Counted from the first letter of the stretch, positions 40,348 through 49,576 are shown. The stretch: 64,000 nt of DNA from UBA5972 sp964637875 (GCA_964637875.1 CAZWXK010000004.1:1-64000), one strand, 5' to 3'. Notes: generated from the sequence alone by a model not told the origin. Program-made: numbers and translations.

Positions 40348-40354
40348 CGACAAC

Positions 40355-41167
40355 ATGCTGACAGTGATCTCACCCGCCAAGCGGCTCGATTTCGGCCCCG
40401 CGCCCCTGCCGGTTGCACCGACGCGGCCCGCCTTTCAGGACGATGCGGTTGCGCTGGCCCGGCTTGCCGGCGCGCTGGATGTGGACGGTTTGCGCAAGCT
40501 GATGAAGATCAGCGAGGCGCTGGCCGTCAACGCACAGGGCTGGTTTCGCAGCTTTCAGGCCGACCCGGATGCGGATTCGGTCAAGCCGGCCGCTCTGGCC
40601 TTTGCCGGCGATACCTATGCCGGCCTCGAGGCGGCCTCGCTCGATGCCGATGAAATGGCCTATGCCCAGGATCATCTGCGCATCCTTTCGGGACTGTATG
40701 GCTTGCTGCGCCCGATGGATCTGATCCAGCCCTATCGCCTGGAAATGGGCAGCCGTCTGGCCAGCGCGCGCGGAAAATCCCTGTATGACTGGTGGGGCGA
40801 GCGCCTCGCGCGGGCGATTGAAGAACAGGCCCGCCATGTGCAGGCCGACATCGTGGTGAATTGTGCCTCGGTCGAATATTTCACCGCCCTGCGCCCCGAC
40901 GCGCTGCGCCTGCGCATCATCACGCCGGTCTTCATGGAGGACCGCAACGGACAGGCAAGGATCATCAGTTTCTACGCCAAGAAGGCCCGGGGCGCGATGG
41001 CGCGTTTCATCATCCAGAACCGGATCGACCGTATCGAGGGGCTGCGGGATTTCGACCTTGGCGGCTATCGCTTTCAGCCCGACATGTCCGAGGGCGACCG
41101 GATGGTGTTCCTGCGTGCTGGCGATGGTGGCCGAGGGGGCGGATCCGTTCAGTCGAACACCCCGTGA
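40355..41167 (+). CDS. yaaA: YaaA-family peroxide stress protein
   Basis: A 270-residue DUF328/YaaA protein, in E. coli induced by peroxide and limiting free iron and oxidative DNA damage. Signatures are ISPAKRLDF at the start, FAGDTYAGLEA, LSGLYGLLRPMDLIQPYRLE and YAKKARGAMARFII. It starts eight bases after recQ and its 3' end overlaps imuB on the other strand by 19 bases. Confidence 0.9.
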   Translation: MLTVISPAKRLDFGPAPLPVAPTRPAFQDDAVALARLAGALDVDGLRKLMKISEALAVNAQGWFRSFQADPDADSVKPAALAFAGDTYAGLEAASLDADEMAYAQDHLRILSGLYGLLRPMDLIQPYRLEMGSRLASARGKSLYDWWGERLARAIEEQARHVQADIVVNCASVEYFTALRPDALRLRIITPVFMEDRNGQARIISFYAKKARGAMARFIIQNRIDRIEGLRDFDLGGYRFQPDMSEGDRMVFLRAGDGGRGGGSVQSNTP

Positions 41168-42786
41168 CAGAACCATCCCCCTGACATCAGCCCTCCATGG
41201 GCGCGGAACAGCCACAGCCGCGGCCCTTCGGATGTGGCCACCTGCCAATAGTCACGGATGCCCGACCGCCAGGCCGGATCATTCAGCCACCATTCGGGGG
41301 CGATGCGTTCGGGGCCGGTGGCGCCTGCGATGGTGAAATTGCGCCGTCGCCAGCGGAAGGTCAGCGGAAGGTCGGACGTTTCCGGCGCCATGACGATTTC
41401 GGGGGCAAACAGGACCAGCGGTCGCGGGGTCGGGGGCAGGGGCCAGTCGGGGGCGGGGGCGCTCCATGCGGCGCCCATGACGGTTGCGGTCTTTTCCGGG
41501 ATATGGCTGTCGGCCGGGTGCAGACGGGTGATGGCCTCAAGCCCGATGCGCGCGCCCAGACGTGAAATCAGGTCATTCAGCGCCGTTTTGCCAGAAAGGC
41601 GTTGGCTGACGGCGGCGCGGGCCTCGGCATGGCCGGCATGCTGGTGGTCATGCAGGGGTTCGGTCACGCTGGCGATGATGCGGACCACGTCGATGCCGAA
41701 ACCGGCGTCCAGATCTGTCAGTTTCAGCAGGATCAGCGGGCGGATGTCGTCGGGTGCGCGCATGGCGCGGGCAAGGCCGATCGCGATATTCTGCCGCGTG
41801 CGGTCGGTGCGGTGAAATTCCAGCCGGATCAAACGCGCGCCGCGGCCGTTGTGGGCCAGCTTGTCGCAAAGGGCAGGCAGCAGCCGGTCGATCGCGGCCA
41901 TGATATCGGCGTCCAGCCCGATAGGGTCGGGCAATGTCAGGCGAACGGCAAAACGGGTTTCGGGGCGCAGCGGGCCGATCGGTTCGGGGGTGACGCCAAG
42001 GGCCTGGTCCAGCCGCAGCACCACGTCGCGCCCGAAACGCCGCGCGACCGAGGCCCGGGGCAGGCCTGCCAGATCCCCGATATGGCGGATGCCCAGCCGT
42101 GTCAGCCCGGCCACCGCATCGGGCGGCAGACGCAGGGCCTCGACCGGCAGGCGGGCGAGCGCGCTGCGCATCTGCCCCGGCGGGGCAATGGCAGGGGGCA
42201 TGGCGGTGTCAACAGGCGCGGGCCTGGCCGGCCGATCTTGCGCCCGCGAGCGCGTGGCGCGGGCCTCTTGTCTGATGCTGTCGCCGCCGCGCCATGCCCT
42301 GGGCGCACGCCCGGCGAAACGGGCCAAGGCCCAGGCGGCGCCGGGGGTGTCGGCAAGGCCGATGCGCGCGCTCAGCCCCAGCGCGGTGCAATCGTCGCGC
42401 AGGGCCGTGGCCAGCCCTTCCTCGCCGTCGAACAGATGTGCGCAGCCCGAAATATCCAGCATCAGGGCATCGGGCGGATCAAGGGCGACAAGGGGGGTAA
42501 ACTTTCCCGCCCAGCGCGCGATACGCTCAAGAAAGCCGGCCTCGGCAACGGGGTTGGCGGGTTGTGTGGCCAGGCCGGGGCAGCAGGCCAGCGCATCGCG
42601 CAGGGCTTGGCCGGCAAACAGGCCCTGTGCCTCGGCCTCGGTATTCAGGCTGGCAAGTGTCTGTCGGCTGCCCCTTGTCGCGACCACGGCAAAGGGGCCG
42701 TCGATCACGCCGCGCCCCAGCCGCATCGCCCGTTCGGCGGCCAGTCGTGGAAACCAGAGCGACAGGATTCGTCGGTTGCGTGGCAT
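41149..42786 (-). CDS. imuB: ImuB: Y-family polymerase-like mutasome factor
   Basis: A 545-residue ImuB. It has the Y-family fold (LWFPRLAAERAMRL at the start; LMLDISGCAHLFDGE; little-finger domain around LTRLGIRHIGDLAGL) but the first catalytic acid is missing (LSLWFP in place of a DxD-type start), as in ImuB, which cannot polymerise itself and recruits DnaE2 to the beta clamp. A LexA box lies eight bases before the ATG. Usual partners imuA and dnaE2 are not adjacent: upstream is a luxR gene and downstream is yaaA. Confidence 0.88.
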   Translation of the reverse strand: MPRNRRILSLWFPRLAAERAMRLGRGVIDGPFAVVATRGSRQTLASLNTEAEAQGLFAGQALRDALACCPGLATQPANPVAEAGFLERIARWAGKFTPLVALDPPDALMLDISGCAHLFDGEEGLATALRDDCTALGLSARIGLADTPGAAWALARFAGRAPRAWRGGDSIRQEARATRSRAQDRPARPAPVDTAMPPAIAPPGQMRSALARLPVEALRLPPDAVAGLTRLGIRHIGDLAGLPRASVARRFGRDVVLRLDQALGVTPEPIGPLRPETRFAVRLTLPDPIGLDADIMAAIDRLLPALCDKLAHNGRGARLIRLEFHRTDRTRQNIAIGLARAMRAPDDIRPLILLKLTDLDAGFGIDVVRIIASVTEPLHDHQHAGHAEARAAVSQRLSGKTALNDLISRLGARIGLEAITRLHPADSHIPEKTATVMGAAWSAPAPDWPLPPTPRPLVLFAPEIVMAPETSDLPLTFRWRRRNFTIAGATGPERIAPEWWLNDPAWRSGIRDYWQVATSEGPRLWLFRAHGGLMSGGWFCHGVFD

Positions 42787-42793
42787 GGTTGAT

Positions 42794-42808
42794 GTTCCCT
42801 GTTCGTTC
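42794..42808. promoter_or_regulatory. LexA (SOS) box upstream of imuB
   Basis: GTTCCCTGTTCGTTC fits the alphaproteobacterial LexA operator GTTC-N7-GTTC exactly. It starts eight bases upstream of the imuB start codon (42786), overlapping the expected promoter and leader, so LexA binding would silence imuB until DNA damage. Confidence 0.85.
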
Positions 42809-42893
42809 TGTTTTTACGAAAGGGAACGGACAGAGTCGAGTCATCGCTTGCCGCCATGCGGCAGACATGGTGCCCCGATGTCAGGGGGTGCGG

Positions 42894-43403
42894 TCAGGGG
42901 GTGCTGGCCGAGGTCAGATCCTCGATGAACAGGCTGACCAGCTGCGCGCGCCCGCTGACGCCTGCCTTGCGAAAGATCGCATTGCATTGCGACTTGATCG
43001 TGCCGACGCTCTTGCCCCGGATGGTGGCGATTTCGTCATTGGACAGGCCCTTGATGGTAAAGGTGGCCACGTCGCGTTCCGAAGGCGACAGGCCCCATTC
43101 GTCGAACCTCAGCTGCATCAGCTCGTGAAACGCCCCCGAGGCCGCCAGCATGGTCGAGCGCACCTCGTTCTGGCGCCGCAGCATGTTGACCAGCATCACG
43201 ATGCTCAGCACCGCGCCCAGCAGAAGGCCGATGATCGTGGCACCCTGCACGACCTCGTAATATTCCCAGCTCATGGGAACCGTGCGGAAACCGAATACAT
43301 CCAGGATGAAATCGAGGATGTAGAAGGCCGAAAATCCCAGCTGGAGCAGGATGACGACCAGCAGGATCATCCTGTCCATGCGAAAGGCAGCGGCAAGTTT
43401 CAT
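42894..43403 (-). CDS. Membrane-anchored LuxR-type regulator
   Basis: A 169-residue protein with two N-terminal membrane helices (MILLVVILLQLGFSAFYIL and ATIIGLLLGAVLSIVMLVN), then a LuxR helix-turn-helix at about 105-160 (LSPSERDVATFTIKGLSNDE, VGTIKSQCNAIFRKAGV). Having no sensor domain, it may act as a membrane-tethered regulator; similar proteins are common in Rhodobacterales. Target unknown. Confidence 0.82.
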   Translation of the reverse strand: MKLAAAFRMDRMILLVVILLQLGFSAFYILDFILDVFGFRTVPMSWEYYEVVQGATIIGLLLGAVLSIVMLVNMLRRQNEVRSTMLAASGAFHELMQLRFDEWGLSPSERDVATFTIKGLSNDEIATIRGKSVGTIKSQCNAIFRKAGVSGRAQLVSLFIEDLTSASTP

Positions 43404-43503
43404 GTGGGGTCCTCCGTTGCGGTCGGGCGTGAATCTCGGCTGGTGCGCCCGTCAGACAGACCGTCATTCCGGGTCATGGTGGTTGTCAACAGGGTCGTGA
43501 CCG

Positions 43504-43965
43504 TTATCCACCCATACCGCCGCCTGAACCGCCGCCCATGCCGCCACCTGAACCACCACCCATGCCGCCACCTGAACCACCACCCATGCCGCCGCCCGCA
43601 CCGCCGCCCGCGCCACCTCCCATGCCGCCAGGGGTGCCCTTCTCGCCGCCCATGTTCCCGATCACACCCTCGTGGTTCTTGGCCATCTCCGAGGCCATTT
43701 CCGCCCTGCGCGCCGTCATGTCCGCATCGCGCAGGATTTCGCCGGTATAGCGGTTCATGATCACCTCGCGCGCGCCGGTTTTCGACAGGGCATCAATGCG
43801 GATTCGGCCGAAAAAGGTGCGACCGACCTGGAACTGGGTATAGCCCTGGCTGCGCAGCTGGGCGATCATGTCGTCAATCATCTTGTTGCCGGTCTGGGCG
43901 AATGCCCCTCCGACCATCATGGTCGAGGCAACAAGCCCGGCCATTACAACGGATCTGACATTCAT
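43504..43965 (-). CDS. Secreted PepSY-like protein with Gly/Met-rich repeat tail
   Basis: A 153-residue protein: signal peptide (NVRSVVMAGLVASTMMVGGAFA), a PepSY-like segment of about 50 residues (YTQFQVGRTFFGRIRIDALS, YTGEILRD), then a tail of GGMGGGSG repeats reaching the stop. The tail is encoded by a 24-base tandem repeat (43511-43606). A role in binding or export of partner proteins is possible from PepSY relatives but not shown. ATG 43965 is used, giving a normal signal peptide. Confidence 0.7.
   Translation of the reverse strand: MNVRSVVMAGLVASTMMVGGAFAQTGNKMIDDMIAQLRSQGYTQFQVGRTFFGRIRIDALSKTGAREVIMNRYTGEILRDADMTARRAEMASEMAKNHEGVIGNMGGEKGTPGGMGGGAGGGAGGGMGGGSGGGMGGGSGGGMGGGSGGGMGG
43511..43606. 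repeat. 24-base tandem repeat, four units
   Basis: Four consecutive 24-base units, the middle two identical (43535-43558 and 43559-43582), encode GGMGGGSG-type octapeptides at the C terminus of the gene at 43504-43965. Slippage could change the unit number between strains without breaking the frame. Confidence 0.8.
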
Positions 43966-44213
43966 TGTCGTATCTCCTCGTCTCGACTTGCGGCCAATAT
44001 GGGCCATCGCATGAGGTGCAGTAAGGGTGTGGATGTGCAAAAGGAAATGCGCCCAGGGTTTGAAGTGCCCATTTGAACCTCAGTTCAGGCGATTTTCAGG
44101 CCAAGAGAGAGGAATCATCCCCGTGACTGCCCGATTTCAGGCTGCGGGGATCGGCCCGAAATGACATTCTTGCACCGCACGACCGGGCCGGCGAATCAAC
44201 ATGGGGTGGGAAA

Positions 44214-44627
44214 ATGTATAGCGGATCATGCGCATGCGGCGCGGTAAGTTACGAACTGCACGGCCCGCTGCGGCCCTCGGTTGCCTGCCACTGCGTGCAA
44301 TGCCGCAAGATCAGCGGGCATTACTGGTCGGCCACCGCCGTGCCCCGGGCGGCGCTGAAACTGGTGTCAGCGCGCGCCCTGAAATGGTATCGCGGCAGCC
44401 CCCATGTGCGGCGCGGATTCTGCGGCATCTGCGGATCGACCCTGTTCTGGGACAATGAGGACCGCGACAGCATCTCGATCGGCAGCGGCACGCTGGACGA
44501 GGCCGGGGGGCTGACAACAAGCCATCACATAGTCGTCGCCGAAAAGGGGAGCTACTACAACATTCCGGAAGGGATGCCGCGCTATCCCGGCAGCGGGCCG
44601 GAAGATGGGAAGGGAGGGCCCCCATGA
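44214..44627 (+). CDS. GFA-family (Gfa-like/CENP-V) zinc protein
   Basis: A 137-residue GFA-domain protein. The zinc cysteines are visible: GSCACGAV near the start, CHCVQCRK near 28-34 and GFCGICGSTLFW near 66-77. The family was named for glutathione-dependent formaldehyde activation, but many members have unknown substrates. It overlaps the pseudouridine synthase by four bases. Confidence 0.85.
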   Translation: MYSGSCACGAVSYELHGPLRPSVACHCVQCRKISGHYWSATAVPRAALKLVSARALKWYRGSPHVRRGFCGICGSTLFWDNEDRDSISIGSGTLDEAGGLTTSHHIVVAEKGSYYNIPEGMPRYPGSGPEDGKGGPP

Positions 44628-45280
44628 TCGGGGCCTTCACCTATGCGCCACCGGATACCCCGCTGGATGTGATCCATGTGGACAGCGCGCTGTTGCTGGT
44701 GAACAAGCCCGCTGGCCTGTTGTCGGTGCCCGGCAAGGCGGCCGAACACGCGGATTGCCTCGAAAGCCGGGTTAGGGACGCATACCCGCAGGCCCTGCTG
44801 GTGCATCGGCTGGATATGGACACATCCGGCATCATGGTATTCGCGATGAACCCCAAGGCGCAGCGTCATCTGGGCTTGCAGTTCGAGCGGCGCCATGTCG
44901 CCAAGACCTATGTCGCCGATGTCTGGGGGCAGGTAGATGGGGACAAGGGCAAGGTCGATCTGCCCCTGATCACCGACTGGCCCAACCGCCCCTTGCAGAT
45001 GGTCTGTCACGAACGGGGCAGACATGCGCTGACCCGCTGGCAGGTGGTCTCGCGCCATGATGGCTGGACCCGGCTGCACCTGTTTCCCCATACGGGACGC
45101 AGCCATCAGCTCAGGGTGCATATGCGCGCGCTTGGCCACCCGATTATGGGCGACCGGTTCTATGCCACGGGCACGGCTCTGGCGGCGCGCGACCGGCTGG
45201 CCCTGCATGCCTGCGCTTTGGAGCTGTTCCATCCCGATGGTGGGCAGAGGATCCGTTTTGTCAGCTCATGCCCGTTCTGA
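44624..45280 (+). CDS. rluA: RluA-family pseudouridine synthase
   Basis: A 218-residue pseudouridine synthase with the motif HRLDMDTSG (catalytic Asp64) and no N-terminal S4 domain, as in RluA, which modifies 23S rRNA U746 and tRNA U32. The conserved GRSHQLRVHM segment follows. Substrate assignment to RluA rests on length and lack of S4. Confidence 0.85.
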   Translation: MIGAFTYAPPDTPLDVIHVDSALLLVNKPAGLLSVPGKAAEHADCLESRVRDAYPQALLVHRLDMDTSGIMVFAMNPKAQRHLGLQFERRHVAKTYVADVWGQVDGDKGKVDLPLITDWPNRPLQMVCHERGRHALTRWQVVSRHDGWTRLHLFPHTGRSHQLRVHMRALGHPIMGDRFYATGTALAARDRLALHACALELFHPDGGQRIRFVSSCPF

Positions 45281-45349
45281 TATGTCGGCGCGCGAGACGG
45301 TGGCGGGTTGCCTCGGGGGGCGGGGGTGCCGCCCCGTGTTGCGGGCCGT

Positions 45350-45490
45350 TCAGTTCCCTGTCGCGGGCGCCTGCGTGGAAGGCACCGACGGCAACGCGGA
45401 ATCTTCCGGGCCATTCCTTTGCATCAGGGCATTGACGCTGATTGCCACGGCAGCTGCCGCGACGAGGATGGTCAGGAGGTTTTTTCTCAT
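45350..45490 (-). CDS. Short single-TM or secreted peptide (46 aa)
   Basis: A 46-residue frame MRKNLLTILVAAAAVAISVN... followed by a polar Pro/Ser-rich tail ending PSTQAPATGN. The basic start plus Ala-rich core looks like a membrane helix or signal sequence. AGGTG lies about seven bases upstream of ATG 45490. It sits on the minus strand in the gap after rluA. Function unknown; real only by composition and ribosome-binding site. Confidence 0.5.
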   Translation of the reverse strand: MRKNLLTILVAAAAVAISVNALMQRNGPEDSALPSVPSTQAPATGN

Positions 45491-45614
45491 CAGGGTTCAC
45501 CTTTGCGAATTGGGAATTAAGGTGAATGGATCATTCCGGTAACAATGGGCGGGGTAAAGCGAAAATGCCGGGGCTGGGGAAAATCTCTTTCGATTGGTGC
45601 AAGGAGCGATTGCA

Positions 45615-46124
45615 GTGACTGACGAAAAAGACGCCAACAGGTTTAAAGATGATCTGAATCAGCGCATCGGTGTACTGACCCGACGCGAGGTCGAGGCGCG
45701 CATTCTTGCCCCGGTCATCGCGGCCATGCAGGCCAGATTTGGCCCCGACCAGGTGCAAGAGGTCCTGCGCGACACGATCGCCCGCCTTGCCCGCGAACAG
45801 GGCGCCGGATTGGCTGCCGAATATGGCGACAGCCCCCGGGCCTTTCTTGAAACCCTGCAATTCTGGACCCGAGGCGGTGCGCTGGAAATCGAGGTGCTTG
45901 CGCAGACCGACACCCGGCTGGATTTCGATGTCACGAGATGCCGCTATGCCGAAATGTATCGCGAAATGGGGTTCCCCGAACTGGGGGCGATCCTGTCCTG
46001 TGCAAGGGACGATGCCTTTGTTCAGGGCTTCAACCCCAAGGCGCGGCTGACCCGGGAAAAGACCATTCTCGGGGGTGCATCCCGCTGCACCTTTCGCTAT
46101 GATTTCGGCGTGAAGGACGAATAG
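45615..46124 (+). CDS. L-2-amino-thiazoline-4-carboxylate hydrolase-like protein
   Basis: A 169-residue protein with the ATC hydrolase-type pattern: DVTRCRYAEMYREMGFPELG, LSCARDDAFVQGFNP and GASRCTFRYDF. Family members open the thiazoline ring in one bacterial L-cysteine route or are uncharacterised. GTG 45615 follows AAGGAG with good spacing and is preferred to TTG 45594. It is not obviously linked to the rfb genes that follow after 100 bases. Confidence 0.68.
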   Translation: MTDEKDANRFKDDLNQRIGVLTRREVEARILAPVIAAMQARFGPDQVQEVLRDTIARLAREQGAGLAAEYGDSPRAFLETLQFWTRGGALEIEVLAQTDTRLDFDVTRCRYAEMYREMGFPELGAILSCARDDAFVQGFNPKARLTREKTILGGASRCTFRYDFGVKDE

Positions 46125-46227
46125 GGAAAGATTTGCATGCATGCAGGTCGTTTTTTCGGCAAGTTGATTGAAAATCGGGGTATTTGATGGGGCCGGGCGG
46201 GGGCCGCGAAAATTGCGAGGGCAGGAG

Positions 46228-46791
46228 ATGGGAATCAGGCAGACATCGCTGGCCGAGGTGTTGGTCATCGCGCCGCGCCGTTTTGGCGACGACCGGGGCT
46301 TTTTCAGCGAAAGCTGGAGCAGGCGCGCCTTTGCGCGGGCCGGGCTGGAATTCGATTTCGTGCAGGATAACGAAAGCCTGTCGGTTGATGTGGGCACGCT
46401 GCGCGGGCTGCATTATCAGGCACCGCCGCACGCGCAGGCGAAACTTGTGCGGGTGGTGCGCGGGGCCATTCTGGATGTTGCGGTCGATGTGCGCCGGGGC
46501 TCGCCCGATTTCGGCAAATGGGTGTCGGTGGAACTGTCTGCCGAAAACGGCCGGCAGATTCTGATTCCACGCGGGTTTCTGCACGGATTCGTCACTTTGC
46601 AGCCCGACACGCATGTCCTGTACAAGGCCGACAACTATTATGCGCCCGAATCCGAGGGCGCGGTGGCCTGGAACGATCCGGATCTGGCCATCGACTGGCA
46701 GATCGGCAATGTAACCCTGTCTGACAAGGACGCGCGCGCGCCATGGATGGCCGATTGGGAAAGCCCGTTCACCTATGGGGAAAGCACATGA
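46228..46791 (+). CDS. rfbC: dTDP-4-dehydrorhamnose 3,5-epimerase
   Basis: A 187-residue cupin epimerase of dTDP-L-rhamnose synthesis. Active-site signatures: RGLHYQAPPHAQAKLVRVV (catalytic His), FGKWVSVELSAENGRQ, IPRGFLHGFVTL and YKADNYYAPESEG (tyrosine acid). AGGAG precedes ATG 46228. First gene of rfbC-B-D-A, which overlap throughout. Confidence 0.94.
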   Translation: MGIRQTSLAEVLVIAPRRFGDDRGFFSESWSRRAFARAGLEFDFVQDNESLSVDVGTLRGLHYQAPPHAQAKLVRVVRGAILDVAVDVRRGSPDFGKWVSVELSAENGRQILIPRGFLHGFVTLQPDTHVLYKADNYYAPESEGAVAWNDPDLAIDWQIGNVTLSDKDARAPWMADWESPFTYGEST

Positions 46792-47834
46792 AGATACTGG
46801 TCACAGGCGGCGCGGGTTTCATCGGCTCGGCCGTGGTGCGGCAGGCGATTGCCGACGGCCATGAGGTGGTCAATCTCGACAAGCTGACCTATGCGGCCTC
46901 GCTTTCCAATGTGGCACCGGTGGCTGACAGCCCGGCCTATGCGTTCGAGCGGGTCGATATCTGCGACCGCGCGGCGCTGGACCGGGTATTTGCGCAGCAT
47001 CAACCCGATACGGTGATGCATCTGGCGGCCGAAAGCCATGTTGACCGTTCCATCGACGGCCCTGGAGATTTCATCCGCACCAATGTGGACGGCACCTATA
47101 CCCTGCTCGAGGCCGCGCGCGCCTGGTGGCAGGCTGCCGGGCGGCCCGAGGGGTTCCGGTTCCACCATATCTCGACCGACGAGGTCTATGGCAGCCTCGG
47201 GGAAACCGGCCTGTTCACCGAGGAAACGCCCTATGCGCCCAACTCGCCCTATTCGGCCTCCAAGGCGGCCAGCGACCATCTGGTGCGCGCCTGGGGCGAG
47301 ACCTATGGCCTGCCGGTTCTGGTGACGAACTGTTCCAACAATTACGGCCCGTATCATTTTCCAGAAAAGCTGATCCCGGTCGTGATCCTGAACGCGCTGG
47401 CGGGGCGCGAGATCCCGGTTTACGGGCAGGGCATCAATGTGCGCGACTGGCTGTTTGTCGAGGATCACGCCCGTGCCCTGCTGCTGGTCGTGGAAAAGGG
47501 GCAGGTGGGCGAAACCTACAATATCGGCGGCAATGCCGAGGCGACCAATATCGACCTTGTGCGCCGGATATGTGCGATCCTGGATGAGGAACTGCCCGAT
47601 GGCGCGCCTCACGGCCGCCTGATCACCTTTGTCGCCGACCGCCCCGGCCACGATCTGCGCTATGCGATCGACGCCAGCAAGATCCGGCGCGAACTGGGTT
47701 GGGCGCCCACTGTCACGCTGGATCAAGGGCTGCGCCGCACGGTGCGGTGGTATCTGGACAACCGCGACTGGTGGCAGGAAATACAGGCCCGCGGGCACCG
47801 GCAGGAACGCCTTGGCCTGGCGGGGGGTGCTTGA
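46788..47834 (+). CDS. rfbB: dTDP-glucose 4,6-dehydratase
   Basis: A 348-residue extended SDR: NAD site TGGAGFIGSAVV, active-site STDEVYG and YSASKAASDH (YxxxK). It dehydrates dTDP-glucose at carbons 4 and 6, the second step of dTDP-L-rhamnose synthesis. Overlaps rfbC by four bases. Confidence 0.95.
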   Translation: MKILVTGGAGFIGSAVVRQAIADGHEVVNLDKLTYAASLSNVAPVADSPAYAFERVDICDRAALDRVFAQHQPDTVMHLAAESHVDRSIDGPGDFIRTNVDGTYTLLEAARAWWQAAGRPEGFRFHHISTDEVYGSLGETGLFTEETPYAPNSPYSASKAASDHLVRAWGETYGLPVLVTNCSNNYGPYHFPEKLIPVVILNALAGREIPVYGQGINVRDWLFVEDHARALLLVVEKGQVGETYNIGGNAEATNIDLVRRICAILDEELPDGAPHGRLITFVADRPGHDLRYAIDASKIRRELGWAPTVTLDQGLRRTVRWYLDNRDWWQEIQARGHRQERLGLAGGA

Positions 47835-48700
47835 TGCGTATTCTGGTATTCGGCAAGACGGGGCAGGTGGCGCGTGAACTGGCCCGCGCCGCCAGTGTGC
47901 GGGGGATCGAGGCGACATTTCTGGATCGCGCAAACGCGGACCTGACCAAACCGCTGGCCTGTGCCGGGCATGTGTCGCGCTCTGACGCCGATGTCATCAT
48001 CAATGCCGCCGCCTATACCGCCGTTGACCGCGCCGAGGAGGAACGTGCGACTGCACGCGAGGTCAATGCCGCCGCCCCCACGGCAATGGCGCGTCTGGCG
48101 GCGGAAAGGGGGATCCCGCTGCTGCACGTCTCGACCGATTATGTTTTCGACGGCAGTGGCGATGAACCGTGGCGCGAGGATGCGCGTCCCGCCCCGCAAG
48201 GGGTTTACGGGCGCACCAAGCTGGGCGGGGAAACCGGCGTCGCCGCCTTTGGCGGGCCGCATGTGATCTTGCGCACGTCCTGGGTGTTTTCGGCGCATGG
48301 CAACAATTTCGTGCGCACCATGCTGCGGCTGGCGGCCGAGCGCGACAGCTTGAACGTGGTCGATGACCAGCGCGGCGGCCCGACACCGGCCGCGGCCATT
48401 GCCGACGCCCTGCTGACCATCGCGACCGCCTTTCATCAGGGGCGCGGGGTTTCGGGCATCTTCCATTTCTCGGGCCGGCCGGCCGCAAGCTGGGCCGATT
48501 TCGCCGAGGCCATCTTTCAGGGGCGTTCTGATGCGCCAACCATCAACCGCATTCCGACCAGCCAGTATCCGACGCCCGCCAGACGGCCGGCAAATTCGGT
48601 GCTGGACTGTAGCAAGATATTTGAAACCTACGGCATTGAACAACCAGACTGGCGTGAGGGGCTGCGCGCGGTACTGGCGGAACTGGAGGGGCAGGAATGA
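47834..48700 (+). CDS. rfbD: dTDP-4-dehydrorhamnose reductase
   Basis: A 288-residue NAD(P)H-dependent SDR (VFGKTGQVARELARA; STDYVFDGSG; YGRTKLGGE with the YxxxK pair) performing the last reduction to dTDP-L-rhamnose. Starts in the stop of rfbB (TGATG). Confidence 0.94.
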   Translation: MRILVFGKTGQVARELARAASVRGIEATFLDRANADLTKPLACAGHVSRSDADVIINAAAYTAVDRAEEERATAREVNAAAPTAMARLAAERGIPLLHVSTDYVFDGSGDEPWREDARPAPQGVYGRTKLGGETGVAAFGGPHVILRTSWVFSAHGNNFVRTMLRLAAERDSLNVVDDQRGGPTPAAAIADALLTIATAFHQGRGVSGIFHFSGRPAASWADFAEAIFQGRSDAPTINRIPTSQYPTPARRPANSVLDCSKIFETYGIEQPDWREGLRAVLAELEGQE

Positions 48701-49575
48701 CAGATCGCAAGGGGATGATCCTGGCCGGGGGCTCGGGCACGCGGCTGTATCCGATCACGCATATGGTGTCGAAACAGCTGCTGCCACTTTACGACAAGCC
48801 GATGGTCTATTACCCGCTGTCGGTGTTGATGCTGACGCATATCCGCGAGGTGGCGATCATTTCGACCCCGCGGGATTTGCCGCTGTATCGCGAATTGCTG
48901 GGCGATGGCGCCCGATGGGGCATGAAATTTACCTATATCGAACAACCCCGCCCCGAGGGCCTGGCGCAGGCCTATCTGCTGGCCGATACGTTTCTTGATG
49001 GCGCGCCCTCGACCCTTGTGCTGGGCGACAACGTGTTTTTTGGCGAGGGTCTTTCAGGCAGACTGAAGGCGGCCGACGAGCGCACAAGTGGCGGCACCGT
49101 GTTCGGCTATCGCGTATCCGACCCCGAGCGTTACGGTGTGGTCGAATTTGACGCTGATGACAGGGTGCTGTCGATCGAGGAAAAGCCCCGGCAGCCGAAA
49201 TCGCCCTATGCGGTGACGGGGATCTATTTCCTTGACGGCCAGGCACCGGAACTTGCCCGCGGGATCAAACCCTCGGCCCGGGGCGAGCTGGAAATCACCG
49301 ATTTGCTGAACCTGTATCTGGAACGCGGCGCGCTGAATGTCGAAAAGCTGGGCCGGGGATATGCGTGGCTGGATACCGGCACCCATGACAGCCTGCTTGA
49401 GGCTGCCGATTTCATCCGCACGATCGAGAAACGCCAGAACCTCAAGATCGCCTGCCCCGAGGAAATCGCCTTTCTGAATGGCTGGATCACCCGTGAACAG
49501 ATGCTGAAACAGGCCGAACCCTATCTGAAAACCCAATACGGACAGTATCTTCTGGGCGTGGCCGAGGGGCGGTAG
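48697..49575 (+). CDS. rfbA: Glucose-1-phosphate thymidylyltransferase
   Basis: A 292-residue nucleotidyltransferase with GGSGTRLYPITHMVSKQLLP at the active site and GDNVFFG. It makes dTDP-glucose, the first step of the pathway. Overlaps rfbD by four bases and ends the operon; a GC hairpin follows directly. Confidence 0.95.
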   Translation: MTDRKGMILAGGSGTRLYPITHMVSKQLLPLYDKPMVYYPLSVLMLTHIREVAIISTPRDLPLYRELLGDGARWGMKFTYIEQPRPEGLAQAYLLADTFLDGAPSTLVLGDNVFFGEGLSGRLKAADERTSGGTVFGYRVSDPERYGVVEFDADDRVLSIEEKPRQPKSPYAVTGIYFLDGQAPELARGIKPSARGELEITDLLNLYLERGALNVEKLGRGYAWLDTGTHDSLLEAADFIRTIEKRQNLKIACPEEIAFLNGWITREQMLKQAEPYLKTQYGQYLLGVAEGR

Positions 49576-49576
49576 A

